64,000 nucleotides of DNA from Microbulbifer agarilyticus (GTDB taxonomy: Bacteria > Pseudomonadota > Gammaproteobacteria > Pseudomonadales > Cellvibrionaceae): the NCBI RefSeq assembly GCF_020171345.1, contig NZ_JAIUZM010000004.1, forward strand, positions 124,001 to 188,000, read 5' to 3'. A model generated the notes under the pieces. That model worked only from the letters and a program-made list of their open reading frames with translations, ran no database searches and was not told the DNA's origin. Below, one piece after another: positions 8,346-17,554 of this stretch (the stretch's first letter is position 1; every line of letters begins with the position of its first letter). The position numbers and the translations under genes were made by a program.

Positions 8346-9697
8346 CAGTAAGGAATACCATACTTATCCAAACGCCGATACAGTGCCTGACGACTAAGGC
8401 CAAGCTCGCGCGCGGCCTGGGCGATGACGCCGTTGCAATTGGCCAGTGTCTGCTCCAGTAGTTCCCGGCTGGGTTCAAAGCTGTGTTCGGATGCCTTGAG
8501 CGGGCCATCTTCCGGAAGTGCAAGGGTAGTCTCTTCCACAACTTCCCCCTGGGTTAGTACCGCCGCCCGCTGCATTACGTTCTGTAGCTCGCGCACATTC
8601 CCGGGCCAGCGGTAACGCATCAGGCTTTGTTGCGCCTGCGCGCTCAGTTGCTTGCCCGTTTTCGCCAGGAAGCCGCGAGCCAGTGGCAGGATATCTTCCG
8701 GGCGATCACATAGCGCAGGCAGCTTCAGTTCAATGACGTTCAGGCGGTAAAACAAATCCTGGCGAAAGCTGCCCTCGGCAATCATTTCCTGCAGGTTACT
8801 GTTGGTGGCGCTAACCACACGTACCTGTACCTTGCGGGTCTGGCTGCTGCCGAGCCGCTGAAATTCACCGGTCTGTAATACGCGCAGCAGTTTTACCTGC
8901 CCGCTGGCGGAGAGTTCGCCGATCTCATCCAGAAACAGTGTGCCACCGTCGGCCGCTTCAAATCGCCCCTGGCGGACCTTGTTGCCCGCACCGGTATAGG
9001 CACCGGCTTCCGCGCCAAACAGTTCCGCTTCCATCAGTTCTTCAGGCAGTGCGCCCACGTTGACCTTGATGTAAGGGCCGTCTTTTACGCTGGAGTTTGC
9101 CTGCACAATATCGGCAATTTTTTCCTTGCCCGCACCGTTGGGCCCGGTAATCAGTACCGGTACATCGGAATGGGCCACTTGCGTTGCCATCTCCAGCAGG
9201 GTCTGCACGTTCTGGCTGCGGTAAACGATATCCTGTAAATCAAATTGTTGCTGGAGTCGCTCCCGTGCCTGCTGGGCGCGGCTCTGGGATTGCCGCTGTT
9301 GCTGCTGCAGGTCGTGTAATTCGAGCAGGTTTTTGATGGTGGCGATGAGCTTGTTGTCATCCCAGGGTTTACCCACATAGTCGGCTGCGCCGGCCTTTAC
9401 CAGCTCCACCGCCATTTCCAGCTGGGTCCACGCGGTGAGCAGGATAACCGGGATATCGGGCTGAATTTCACGCAGGGCAAAAAATAGAGCACGGCCTTCT
9501 TCGCCGGAGGTGGTATCGGCGGTGAAGTTCATGTCCTGGACAACCAGGCTGATATCCGGGTTTTCCCGCAATAGTTGCAGGCCCGCTTGTGGGGTAATCG
9601 CAGAGAGTGTCTGGATATCGTGGAGGGACAACAGCAGCGACAAGGCAGAGATAATGCTGGTGTTGTCGTCAATAATCAGGACCTTGTCCAAGTCCAA
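8345..9697 (-). CDS. Sigma54-dependent response regulator of the ABC efflux operon
   Basis: NtrC-family activator of 450 residues. Domains are receiver (about 4-125, phospho-acceptor Asp55 in VVQDMNF), AAA+ (about 160-390) and a C-terminal Fis-type helix-turn-helix ending at the last residue. The sigma54 contact loop reads GAYTGA instead of GAFTGA, and the Walker A motif GPNGAGKE differs from the usual GETGTGKE. I prefer TTG 9697, which has GGGAGAG close upstream; the in-frame GTG at 9751 would translate through a perfect hairpin (9728-9749). The receiver then begins [12 protein letters not shown]. Predicted to activate the sigma54 promoter at 14503-14517 in front of its own operon. Confidence 0.88.
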   Translation of the reverse strand: MDLDKVLIIDDNTSIISALSLLLSLHDIQTLSAITPQAGLQLLRENPDISLVVQDMNFTADTTSGEEGRALFFALREIQPDIPVILLTAWTQLEMAVELVKAGAADYVGKPWDDNKLIATIKNLLELHDLQQQQRQSQSRAQQARERLQQQFDLQDIVYRSQNVQTLLEMATQVAHSDVPVLITGPNGAGKEKIADIVQANSSVKDGPYIKVNVGALPEELMEAELFGAEAGAYTGAGNKVRQGRFEAADGGTLFLDEIGELSASGQVKLLRVLQTGEFQRLGSSQTRKVQVRVVSATNSNLQEMIAEGSFRQDLFYRLNVIELKLPALCDRPEDILPLARGFLAKTGKQLSAQAQQSLMRYRWPGNVRELQNVMQRAAVLTQGEVVEETTLALPEDGPLKASEHSFEPSRELLEQTLANCNGVIAQAARELGLSRQALYRRLDKYGIPY

Positions 9698-9727
9698 CTC
9701 TCCCTGAGTGATTTGTGTTGAAAATTT

Positions 9728-9749
9728 GGGAGCCTGCAAGCAGGCTCCC
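9728..9749. other. Perfect hairpin between permease and regulator genes
   Basis: GGGAGCCTGC, AA, GCAGGCTCCC: a 10-bp perfect stem 17 bases after the last permease gene. On the minus strand it is followed only by AAATTTT, so it is a weak terminator or a message-stability/attenuation element that could lower expression of the downstream regulator pair. Confidence 0.5.
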
Positions 9750-9765
9750 ACAGGTAAGTCAAAAC

Positions 9766-10974
9766 CTAGACGCTACGCGTCGCCATCGCCGGCGAAACAT
9801 TCGCAGCGCGCATGGCTGGCATCAGAGCGGCAGTAATACTCACGAGCAGCAATACTATCGCACACACTGCAAGCAGCGGTAATGTGAGTGTCGGTTGTGA
9901 AAACTCGCTTACCATTAGCCGATTGATGATCAGTGCCCCCGCGGTGCCAAGTACCAGGCCGGTGCCGGCAATCAGGGAGTTCTCTATCAGAAAGTAGCGA
10001 CTGATATTGGCACGTGTGGCGCCGAGCGCACGGCGGATACCAATCTGTTTGGTGCGTTGATTAATCCAGAATATGGTCAGGCCGATGATCCCAAGTGCGA
10101 CGATAAAGGTGAGCAGGGCCATTACCAGGGACAGCACTTTAATCATGACGTTGTCGCCGATGTAGGTGCGTTCCAAATTTTTACTCAAAGTTTCCACCTG
10201 AACCACCCGCTGCGGGTCGCGGTTGTTGAGCAGTTCTTCCACCTCTTTAAACACGGCGTCCCGCTGACCCGGCTCGGTGCGGATCAGGTAGCGTTTGTGA
10301 TTGTCGGTGACCAGCAAAGGGTAGAAAACGACATTGCCCGCACGGGACCAGCCGGGCCAGGCGCCAAGGTGCTGCTCGACAACGCCGATGATTTCCACTG
10401 GTTTGTCAGTGTTGCCCGCATAAAAAAACCTGCCGACGGCGGATTCGCCGGGAAAAAGCTTTTCGGCAAACTGTTTGCTGATTACAGCCACTTCACTGTG
10501 ATGGCGGTCGTTGGGGCCGACAACATGTTCATCTGCAGGGGTAAAGTTGCGCCCTTCGATCAGATTGAGGCCGAGAGTGTCAATAAAATGTGAGTCCACC
10601 TGATAATAGTTGGCGTTCTCGCCGCCGATTTCCTGGTTGGGCTCATTGAAGTAGGTGCCGGCGGAGCCGGATCCGGATAGTGGGATCTGGTTGGTTACCG
10701 AGGCATCCAAAACACCGGGTGTGTTGCGCAGCAAGTCGAGGTCGGCGATGACCGCACCTGCCATGTCGTAGTCTGTGGGGATAGGCATGTAAGTAGCGGC
10801 GATAATATTTCCCACATCCATACCGGTGGGGCGCGCCACTTTTTCCATACGATCTTTTACGATCACAGTGGCATTACTTACAATTGCCAGGGTGAGTGCC
10901 AGCTGCAGTGCAATCAGCAGTGCGGACACCTTGTTGCGCCAGAGGGCGGACAACATGGGTTTCAATTCAAACAT
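9766..10974 (-). CDS. ABC transporter permease, MacB/FtsX type (second)
   Basis: 402-residue permease. It has one N-terminal transmembrane helix (about 14-36), a long periplasmic MacB_PCD-like domain (to about 275) and a C-terminal FtsX domain with three helices (about 280-395), including the family signature QIGIRRALGATRANI. It pairs with the permease encoded immediately upstream, with a 21-base gap, to form a heterodimer served by the ATPase two genes upstream. The substrate is unknown; MacB-type systems export peptides, macrolides or outer-membrane components by mechanotransmission. The last residues AMATRSV match the usual end of these proteins. Confidence 0.88.
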   Translation of the reverse strand: MFELKPMLSALWRNKVSALLIALQLALTLAIVSNATVIVKDRMEKVARPTGMDVGNIIAATYMPIPTDYDMAGAVIADLDLLRNTPGVLDASVTNQIPLSGSGSAGTYFNEPNQEIGGENANYYQVDSHFIDTLGLNLIEGRNFTPADEHVVGPNDRHHSEVAVISKQFAEKLFPGESAVGRFFYAGNTDKPVEIIGVVEQHLGAWPGWSRAGNVVFYPLLVTDNHKRYLIRTEPGQRDAVFKEVEELLNNRDPQRVVQVETLSKNLERTYIGDNVMIKVLSLVMALLTFIVALGIIGLTIFWINQRTKQIGIRRALGATRANISRYFLIENSLIAGTGLVLGTAGALIINRLMVSEFSQPTLTLPLLAVCAIVLLLVSITAALMPAMRAANVSPAMATRSV

Positions 10975-10995
10975 GTTCTTTTCCTTGTCTCCGGG

Positions 10996-12318
10996 TTACT
11001 GGGTCTTCAGGTAAACAGACGGGTTGGTTCGGCTGATACGCCAAGCCGGATACAGACCCGCAAGAATGCTTGCCAGAATGGCAAGTCCGACGGCGGCCAG
11101 CATCATTTCCCAGTTCATGGCGGCGATCTGGTCTGCTTGTCCCATAGCCAGTACACGAATACCGGTAAGGCCAGCCAGTGCGAGGATGATGCCGAACAAA
11201 CCACCGAGTACGCCAATACAACTGCTTTCAATCAGGTGTTGGGTGAAAATTGCGTTGCGGCTGGCACCCAGGGCGCGGCGCACACCGGCTTCCGGTGCTT
11301 TGCGCAAAAATTTCGCCAGTAACAGGGCAACGGCATTGATCACGCACACAAGCAGGAAGGCCAGCGATGCCCAGCCCAATACGCGGTTATCGTTTTCCAA
11401 TACTTCATTGAGCACCAGCCATTCGGATGGGGGTGACAATGCGAACTTCAGTGGACGTTCGAAGCGCCCCTGTTCTTTTTGCTGATGAATATGTCCGGTA
11501 AGGAACTGTTCGTAGGCTTCCCTTTGCTCGGCGTTGTCCAGTTCAACCCAATATTGAATCCAGACGTGCTCTCCGAGAAGGAAACGCTCGTAGCCTTCGG
11601 CGCCTTCCGCTGTTCTGCTCGTCCAGCCATTGGTGTTGCCCCAACTGTAGATCTCGAACTTGCGGTGCAATCCAAAGGGGATATAAAGCTCTTCGGAGTC
11701 CGCGAAGGGGTTGTTGTTCAGGTCATAAATTTTGGGAGATGGATTCCAGTGTTTCAGCACCCCGATCACGGTAAAGGGTTCGCCGTTCAGCTTTACAATT
11801 TTGCCGACACTGTTTTCACCGCCGAATAGTTTATCGTTGGTTTCTTTGCTGAGAACCACGGATTGCACTGCAGCGGTATCTGCCTCTTTGTTCCAGGTGC
11901 CCCCGTATTCAAATGGTACGTCGAACAGGGAAAAGAAGTCCCGGGTGGTGACGCGGGTATTGGCGGTAAACGGACGTAACTCAGATTCGTCAATATTCAC
12001 GGTGAATCCGAAGCGATGCATGGCTACCTGGCGGGTAGGAATATCCGAGCGCAGCAGGGCAATCGCATCGGGGTAGGTGAGCTGCCAGGGAATTTCATTG
12101 GCGGTGTCCGCTGCTTGGTTCGGATCCCAGCTATCTAACTGCACGGCGTAGAGCACGCTGTCTTTATGCTCCAGCGCGTTCTGCGACATCATATAGTTCA
12201 GGGTCAGTACGGTCATGGATGCACCCACGCCAACGGCGATGGCGGCGATCATAAGCGCGCTCAAAATAGGTGTGCCCCGCAGGCTGCGCATGGCGAGGCT
12301 GATGTAATAGCCGATCAT
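10996..12318 (-). CDS. ABC transporter permease, MacB/FtsX type (first)
   Basis: 440-residue permease with the same architecture as its downstream neighbour: an N-terminal helix (about 15-40), a large periplasmic domain and a C-terminal FtsX domain with EAGVRRALGASRNAI and a final PSVYLKTQ. Divergence between the two permeases suggests a heterodimeric MacB-like channel. The gene starts 26 bases after the ATPase gene stop. Function is inferred from family and operon context; substrate unknown. Confidence 0.88.
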   Translation of the reverse strand: MIGYYISLAMRSLRGTPILSALMIAAIAVGVGASMTVLTLNYMMSQNALEHKDSVLYAVQLDSWDPNQAADTANEIPWQLTYPDAIALLRSDIPTRQVAMHRFGFTVNIDESELRPFTANTRVTTRDFFSLFDVPFEYGGTWNKEADTAAVQSVVLSKETNDKLFGGENSVGKIVKLNGEPFTVIGVLKHWNPSPKIYDLNNNPFADSEELYIPFGLHRKFEIYSWGNTNGWTSRTAEGAEGYERFLLGEHVWIQYWVELDNAEQREAYEQFLTGHIHQQKEQGRFERPLKFALSPPSEWLVLNEVLENDNRVLGWASLAFLLVCVINAVALLLAKFLRKAPEAGVRRALGASRNAIFTQHLIESSCIGVLGGLFGIILALAGLTGIRVLAMGQADQIAAMNWEMMLAAVGLAILASILAGLYPAWRISRTNPSVYLKTQ

Positions 12319-12344
12319 TTCGGTTTCCTTTTCTCGGATTCAGC

Positions 12345-13046
12345 TTAGGCGATGGCGGCTTCTGGCTGCGCGATGGTCTGGCGCAGGTCGGACACCTGGC
12401 CGTCGACGATCTGGATATTGCGTTGGGCGCGGCGGGCCAGCTCCGGATCATGGGTCACCATGACGATGGTGGTACCCCATTCGTTAATGAATTCCAGCAG
12501 CTCCATTACCTGGCGTGCCATCAGGGAGTCCAGGTTACCGGTCGGTTCATCCGCAAGCAGGAAACGCGGTTCACCGGCGAGGGCGCGGGCGATGGCGACA
12601 CGCTGTTGCTGTCCACCGGAGAGCTGTGCGGGTAGGTGTTTGGCGCGGGCTGAAAGACCGACTTGTTCCAGGGATTTTTCAATGCGGCGACGACGCTCTT
12701 TTGCATTGAAGCCACGGTAGCGCAGTGGCACGTCGATATTGTCGAACAGGTTCAGGTCGGGAATCAGGTTGAAGCCCTGAAAAATGAAGCCGATTTTCTC
12801 ATTGCGCAGACGTGAGCGCTCGCTGTCGGAGAGGTTGCCCACTTCCTGACCGTCCAGCAGGTACTGGCCGCCGGTGGGTGTTTCCAGCAGGCCGGCGATA
12901 TTCAGGAAGGTGGTTTTGCCTGAACCACTGGGGCCGGTAACGGACACGAATTCTCCTTCGTTTACCTCGAGGCTGAAGTCACGCAGGGCGTGAGTTTCGA
13001 TGGTGTCGGTGCGATAACTTTTACGAATGTTTTGCATTTTTAGCAT
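12345..13046 (-). CDS. ABC transporter ATP-binding protein, LolD/MacB type
   Basis: 233-residue ATPase with Walker A GPSGSGKT, Q-loop, signature LSGGQQQR, Walker B LLADEPTGNLD and the H-loop in VMVTHDPE. The LolD/MacB subgroup couples to FtsX-type permeases, here the two genes that follow. It sits 70 bases after the adaptor gene stop in the same minus-strand operon. Confidence 0.92.
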   Translation of the reverse strand: MLKMQNIRKSYRTDTIETHALRDFSLEVNEGEFVSVTGPSGSGKTTFLNIAGLLETPTGGQYLLDGQEVGNLSDSERSRLRNEKIGFIFQGFNLIPDLNLFDNIDVPLRYRGFNAKERRRRIEKSLEQVGLSARAKHLPAQLSGGQQQRVAIARALAGEPRFLLADEPTGNLDSLMARQVMELLEFINEWGTTIVMVTHDPELARRAQRNIQIVDGQVSDLRQTIAQPEAAIA

Positions 13047-13116
13047 GGTAAATTTCCTTGTCTTCGAAATTGCGTAATCGTTGAATCTGTTTGGGATTTG
13101 TTGTTTTACTTCGGTA

Positions 13117-14397
13117 TTAATCTTTCAGGGCAACCAGCTGCGCCTTGTCCAGTTCGTCTGCGGCGGAGGTGATGATCTGGTCGCCAATCTCCAGTCCGGA
13201 AACAATCTCAACCTGATTGAGCCCCCAGGCACCGATGGTGATCGGCACCTTTACTGCCTGCTGCTGGTCATTCAGTTTCCAGGCGAAGCGGCCGCCGGTT
13301 TGATCGAGGAAGCCGCCGCGCTTAACCAGCAAAACGTTTTCGCGGCTTTCCAGCAGTACACGCGCGGTAAGGCGCAGGTTCTGGCGCAAATTCGCGGGCT
13401 GTCCATCGGTGAAGCGCACGCGGGCGATGACCTGGTTGTTAATGACTTCAGGGGCGATGGCAGTAATCTCACCGGACAGTTTTTCGAAGCCCATGGTGAC
13501 CTCCACGGCCATGGCCAGGCCCAGATCATCGGCGTAGTTTTCCGGCACCGCGGCCTCCAGCTCAAAGCTGGTCAGGTCTACTACGGTAAGCAGCGGCGCG
13601 TTGGCGGCGACCGCCGCGCGCTGGGTGGTGGCGAGGCTGCCGATGGTGCCGTCTACCGGGGACACAATGCGCAGCTCATTGACCTTGCGCTGCAGTTCTT
13701 CCATCTGCAGTTTTTGCTGGTCGACCTGCAGTTGCAGGGTCTGGGTTTCAAAGGTGAGTGCCTCGTTTTCCAGCGACGCATTTTGTACCGCCTGCGCGTG
13801 TTCCAGTTCGGCACGCGCTAGATCGTCGCTGGCCTTTTCGAAATCCAACTGGGGAATAATCTGCTTTTCCAGGGAGATCTTTGCGCGCTTCAGTTCACGG
13901 CGCGCCGCGGCGAGGTCCACCTTGGCGAGATCTGCCTTCTGGGTGTTCTCAAGGCGCTGGCGTTTCGCCTGAATTTTCTGCCGCGCCAGTTCCACGCTGA
14001 GCTTGTTGTACAGCGCGCCTTCCTGGGCGAGCTGGTTTTGCAGCTGTGGGCTGTCTACCTCTGCAAGCAGTTGCCCGGCGCTGACAGTGTCGCCGGCCTT
14101 GACCGCGAATTTGACGATGCCCTGGGCCGGGCTGAACAGGGTAGGGCTATTGGCCGCAACCACTTTGCCCTGAACCACCAGGTCGCGGACCAGGTCCCCG
14201 CGTTCTACCGCGGCGATATTGATCTGGGACAGGGACAGGCGGGCATCCACCGCGTTGGTGCTCTGCCAGCTCATCAGTCCCCACACCACGAACGCTGCTG
14301 CCCCAATACCAAGGGCTGCGCGCTTGAGCAGGCGCGGGTTCTTCCACGGGCTTTGTGGTGCGAGTTGGATGTCCTGCCCGGAGGTATCTCTGATCAT
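13117..14397 (-). CDS. Periplasmic adaptor (HlyD/MacA family)
   Basis: 426-residue membrane-fusion protein. It has one N-terminal transmembrane helix (about 29-46), a split biotinyl-lipoyl domain, a long coiled-coil hairpin (about 105-235, rich in A/E/K/Q/L heptads) and beta-barrel and membrane-proximal domains. It links the inner-membrane ABC complex to an outer-membrane exit duct not encoded here. I use ATG 14397, giving MIRDTSGQDIQLAPQS; the open frame upstream to 14472 looks non-coding. First gene of the operon. A sigma54 promoter lies about 105 bases upstream. Confidence 0.88.
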   Translation of the reverse strand: MIRDTSGQDIQLAPQSPWKNPRLLKRAALGIGAAAFVVWGLMSWQSTNAVDARLSLSQINIAAVERGDLVRDLVVQGKVVAANSPTLFSPAQGIVKFAVKAGDTVSAGQLLAEVDSPQLQNQLAQEGALYNKLSVELARQKIQAKRQRLENTQKADLAKVDLAAARRELKRAKISLEKQIIPQLDFEKASDDLARAELEHAQAVQNASLENEALTFETQTLQLQVDQQKLQMEELQRKVNELRIVSPVDGTIGSLATTQRAAVAANAPLLTVVDLTSFELEAAVPENYADDLGLAMAVEVTMGFEKLSGEITAIAPEVINNQVIARVRFTDGQPANLRQNLRLTARVLLESRENVLLVKRGGFLDQTGGRFAWKLNDQQQAVKVPITIGAWGLNQVEIVSGLEIGDQIITSAADELDKAQLVALKD

Positions 14398-14502
14398 GTT
14401 GTTCCCAAGTGCTTTGAATCGATTTGTATTCTTCTGCCACTGTGACGCGGGGTTTTTGTGCCCCGGATGCAAAGTGGATTTTTCGGATGCAACGGCCTTA
14501 TC

Positions 14503-14517
14503 GCAATTGCCGTGCCA
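14503..14517 (-). promoter_or_regulatory. Sigma54 (-24/-12) promoter of the ABC efflux operon
   Basis: Read on the minus strand: TGGCACG-GCAA-TTGC, an exact match to the sigma54 consensus TGGCACG-N4-TTGC. Transcription would start near 14491, about 95 bases before the adaptor start codon. The operon itself encodes a sigma54 activator and kinase, which makes autoregulation likely. Confidence 0.88.
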
Positions 14518-14592
14518 ACGTCATGTTTGTTGCTAACTTATTGATAAATAAAGAAAAATAATTTTTTAATGATTGGGGGCTGTTTGCTGGGG

Positions 14593-14638
14593 TGTCCGCA
14601 AAATGTGTCCGGACAGCCTGTGTCCGTAGCAGCGGACA
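14593..14638. promoter_or_regulatory. TGTCCG/CGGACA repeats, candidate activator sites
   Basis: Within 46 bases there are a TGTCCG half-site (14593), a perfect 10-bp palindrome TGTCCGGACA (14606-14615) and TGTCCG-N6-CGGACA (14621-14638). They lie about 75-125 bases upstream of the -24/-12 promoter, the normal distance for enhancer sites of an NtrC-type activator. The natural candidate protein is the regulator encoded at 8345-9697; the assignment is inference. Confidence 0.65.
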
Positions 14639-14866
14639 GGTGTGGAAGGAGGCGACATCGACCCTGGCGGTGGATAGATTCCCGGCCGGAGCCGCAAAAT
14701 CATTTGAGTGTTCTTTAGCCAGCAACCCCAAGATGCTAGAATCCGCGCCCCTATTTTCTGGCTAAGGCGTTTCTGGCTAGGGTTGCTGACGAAGGCCCCT
14801 GGTGAAAGTTCCTGACAAAAGAAAGTAGGGCTCCGAACAAGACTCCCCAGACAGGCTCCTCTGATT

Positions 14867-16375
14867 ATGCAGTTCTCCAATACCCTGTTGTCGTCCACCA
14901 GAAACGACTGGTTTGGCAACATCCGCCGTGACGTGCTCGCCGGCCTCGTGGTCGCGCTGGCCCTCATCCCGGAAGCCATTGCCTTTTCCATCATTGCCGG
15001 TGTCGACCCGCGTGTTGGTCTCTACGCGTCCTTCTGTATTGCCGTGGTCATCGCGTTTGTGGGCGGCCGCCCGGGCATGATTTCTGCCGCCACCGGCGCC
15101 ATGGCGCTGCTGATGGTGACGCTGGTGAAAGAGCACGGGCTGCAGTACCTGCTTGCGGCTACTTTATTGACGGGGGTGCTGCAGATCATTGCCGGCTATC
15201 TCAAGCTCGGCAGCCTGATGAGCTTTGTGTCGAGGGCGGTGGTCACGGGGTTTGTGAACGCCCTGGCCATCCTGATCTTTATGGCGCAGTTGCCGGAGCT
15301 CACCGATGTGACCTGGCATGTGTATGCCATGACCGCGGCGGGCCTCGGCATTATCTACCTGTTCCCCTATGTGCCGGTGGTGGGCAAGATCCTGCCGTCG
15401 CCGCTGGTGTGTATCCTGGTGCTGACCGCAGTGGCGGTGACGCTGGGTATGGACATTCGCACCGTCGGCGATATGGGTGAGCTGCCGGATACCCTGCCAA
15501 TCTTCCTGTGGCCGGACGTACCGCTGAATTTCGAAACCCTGAAGATCATCTTCCCATACTCCGCCGGCCTGGCAGTGGTTGGTCTGCTGGAATCCCTGAT
15601 GACCGCGACCATCGTGGATGACCTGACGGACACCAACAGTGACAAGAACCGCGAGTGTAAGGGCCAGGGTATCGCCAATATCGGTGCCGGTATGCTGGGC
15701 GGTATGGCGGGCTGTGCGATGATCGGCCAGTCTGTGATCAACGTGAAATCCGGGGGCCGCGGCCGTCTGTCTACCCTGGTGGCCGGTGTTGGCCTGCTGA
15801 CCCTGGTGGTGTTCCTGAGCGATTGGGTGGCGGTGATCCCGATGGCGGCGCTGGTGGCGGTGATGATCATGGTGTCCATCGGCACATTCGACTGGGGCTC
15901 CATTCGCAACCTGAACAAATTGCCGCTGTCTACCAATCTGGTGATGCTGTCCACGGTGATTGTGGTAGTGTTTACCCATAACCTGGCGTTCGGCGTGTTT
16001 GTGGGTGTTCTGCTGGCATCGCTGTTCTTCGCCAACAAGGTGAGCCACTTTATGTATGTGAGCTCGGAGCTGGATGAAGAGACGAATTGCCGTACCTATA
16101 AGGTGGTGGGGCAGGTGTTCTTCAATTCCGCAGACAAGTTTGTAGCGGCGTTTGATTTTAAAGAGGCGCTGGACAAGGTCGTGATTGATCTGAGCCGTGC
16201 GCACTTCTGGGATGTGTCGGCGGTGTACTCTCTGGATAAGTCGGTGGTGAAGTTCCGCCGCGAGGGTGCCGAGGTGGAGCTGATTGGCCTGAACGAGGCG
16301 AGCTCCACCATCGTTGACCGTTTTGGTGTGCACGACAAGCCGGAAGAGATTGAGAAGGTGCTGGGCGGACACTAA
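14867..16375 (+). CDS. SulP-family anion transporter with STAS domain
   Basis: 502-residue inner-membrane transporter of the SulP (SLC26) family. The N-terminal two thirds are hydrophobic with the family pattern [35 protein letters not shown]. The C-terminal part (about 405-500) is a cytoplasmic STAS domain. SulP proteins carry sulfate, bicarbonate or other anions in symport with Na+ or H+; the substrate cannot be read from sequence. The next gene is a tandem universal stress protein, a common partner of this subgroup, so bicarbonate uptake is a possibility. The ribosome binding site before ATG 14867 is weak. Confidence 0.9.
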   Translation: MQFSNTLLSSTRNDWFGNIRRDVLAGLVVALALIPEAIAFSIIAGVDPRVGLYASFCIAVVIAFVGGRPGMISAATGAMALLMVTLVKEHGLQYLLAATLLTGVLQIIAGYLKLGSLMSFVSRAVVTGFVNALAILIFMAQLPELTDVTWHVYAMTAAGLGIIYLFPYVPVVGKILPSPLVCILVLTAVAVTLGMDIRTVGDMGELPDTLPIFLWPDVPLNFETLKIIFPYSAGLAVVGLLESLMTATIVDDLTDTNSDKNRECKGQGIANIGAGMLGGMAGCAMIGQSVINVKSGGRGRLSTLVAGVGLLTLVVFLSDWVAVIPMAALVAVMIMVSIGTFDWGSIRNLNKLPLSTNLVMLSTVIVVVFTHNLAFGVFVGVLLASLFFANKVSHFMYVSSELDEETNCRTYKVVGQVFFNSADKFVAAFDFKEALDKVVIDLSRAHFWDVSAVYSLDKSVVKFRREGAEVELIGLNEASSTIVDRFGVHDKPEEIEKVLGGH

Positions 16376-16418
16376 GGCCTGCGAGCTTCGTTCGGGAGCT
16401 CTGTATTACCTCCGTGGC

Positions 16419-16529
16419 GCCGAAACACTGAATGGAAGTTTTTGAAAGCGCACAAGTACATCCCTGTATGCTCCGTCGGCGACGTCCCTGTTGCCGACGG
16501 TTTCAAAAACTTCCATTCAGCATTTCGGC
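16419..16529. repeat. Long intergenic palindrome (REP-like element 1)
   Basis: Arms 16419-16447 and 16501-16529 are inverted copies over 29 bases with two mismatches. Between them lie two smaller hairpins: TACA-TCCC-TGTA (16457-16468) and CCGTCGGC...GCCGACGG (16473-16500, 11 pairs including one G-T). Both loops carry CATCCCTG/CGTCCCTG. It fills most of the gap between the SulP and universal stress protein genes, and could limit read-through or stabilise the upstream message. Confidence 0.8.
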
Positions 16530-16608
16530 TTCATACACGGCGAATCACTTTGTAAGCCGGCACCTACACGAACACGTATAGTGGTAAGTGATAGAGGGAA
16601 AATAATAA

Positions 16609-17466
16609 ATGACCGAACACAAAGACCCCATCGTACTCTCCTGCATTGATGGCTCCCGCTACAGTGGCGCCGTCTGTGATTACTCCGCCTGGATTTCCAG
16701 CCGCGCCAAGGCGCCGGTCAAACTTCTGCACAATATCCAACGGGTAACCACCCCGGCGGTTGCCGACCTGTCCGGCAGTATTGGCCTGGGCAGTCAGGAA
16801 GAACTGCTGGAAGAGCTGACTTCTCTGGAACAGCAGCGCTCTAAGCTGTTGCTGGAGCAGGGCCGGCAGATGCTGGAAGGTGCGCGCCGCCGTGCTGAGC
16901 AGGCGGGTGCAGAGCGGGTGATTACCTGTCAGCGTCACGGGTCTTTGGTTGAATCCCTGGTGGAGATGGAAGACCACATCCGGGTGCTGGTGCTGGGCAT
17001 TCGCGGTGAGGAGCACGGCGAGTCGGACAAAGGCCTAGGGGCGCAGCTGGAGACGGTGGTACGTGCGATGCACAAGCCGATCCTTGTGGTGAACCGCGAA
17101 TTTTCCGAGCCCCGTTCAATCATGCTGGCGTATGACGGCAGTGAGTCGGCGCGCAAGGCGCTGGATATGGTCGCTACCAGTCCGGTGTTTAAGGGCGTCG
17201 ACTGTCACCTGGTGTATGTTGGTGATGGTGCCGAGTCGGTGTTGGCGCAGGGTGCCGAGACATTGGGGCACGCCGGTATTCGCGTGACCAGCGCAAACTT
17301 GCAGGGCAAGACGGTTGACGCGCTGATTGCGTATCAACAGGAATACGATATCGACCTGACGGTAATGGGCGCGTTCAGCCACAGCAAGCTGCGCGATCTG
17401 TTACTGGGTAGTGTGACTGCGAAAATGTTGCTGGGGACTAATCAGCCCTTACTGCTACTTCGGTAA
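16609..17466 (+). CDS. Tandem universal stress protein
   Basis: 285-residue protein made of two UspA-like domains (about 1-145 and 155-285). The second domain has the nucleotide-loop pattern MGAFSHSKLRDLLLGSVTAKML, typical of ATP-binding Usp proteins; the first has a degenerate version (LGIRGEEHGES). It follows the SulP transporter gene on the same strand, separated by the long palindrome, which suggests a functional link (for example modulation of the transporter). A strong terminator follows. Confidence 0.88.
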   Translation: MTEHKDPIVLSCIDGSRYSGAVCDYSAWISSRAKAPVKLLHNIQRVTTPAVADLSGSIGLGSQEELLEELTSLEQQRSKLLLEQGRQMLEGARRRAEQAGAERVITCQRHGSLVESLVEMEDHIRVLVLGIRGEEHGESDKGLGAQLETVVRAMHKPILVVNREFSEPRSIMLAYDGSESARKALDMVATSPVFKGVDCHLVYVGDGAESVLAQGAETLGHAGIRVTSANLQGKTVDALIAYQQEYDIDLTVMGAFSHSKLRDLLLGSVTAKMLLGTNQPLLLLR

Positions 17467-17504
17467 AGTAACTGCGGCGCAAGTGCGCCCTGTCGCAGAA
17501 AACA

Positions 17505-17538
17505 AAAAGCCTGTGGGGCATCCCCACAGGCTTTTTTT
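17505..17538. terminator. Bidirectional terminator, usp / thioesterase
   Basis: AAAAGCCTGTGGGG, CAT, CCCCACAGGCTTTT: a 14-bp perfect stem flanked by A-run and T-run, between two convergent genes; it can serve both. Confidence 0.92.
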
Positions 17539-17554
17539 ATTTTTTCAGGAAGAA

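Larger units (their letters stand above)
14398..14866. other. Divergent intergenic region, efflux operon / SulP gene
   Basis: About 470 bases between divergent genes. The left half holds the sigma54 promoter and its candidate enhancer repeats (separate entries). An AT-rich stretch at about 14531-14576 separates these elements. The right half (14650-14866) shows no clear motif; the SulP promoter should lie there. Confidence 0.5.

Noticed and set aside
15164-16372. 402-codon open frame antisense to the SulP gene
   Set aside because: His/Gln/Arg-rich product with no domain; a codon-bias shadow of the SulP gene. The same applies to the frames antisense to the TonB receptor (21444-22646) and to mpl (62548-63873).
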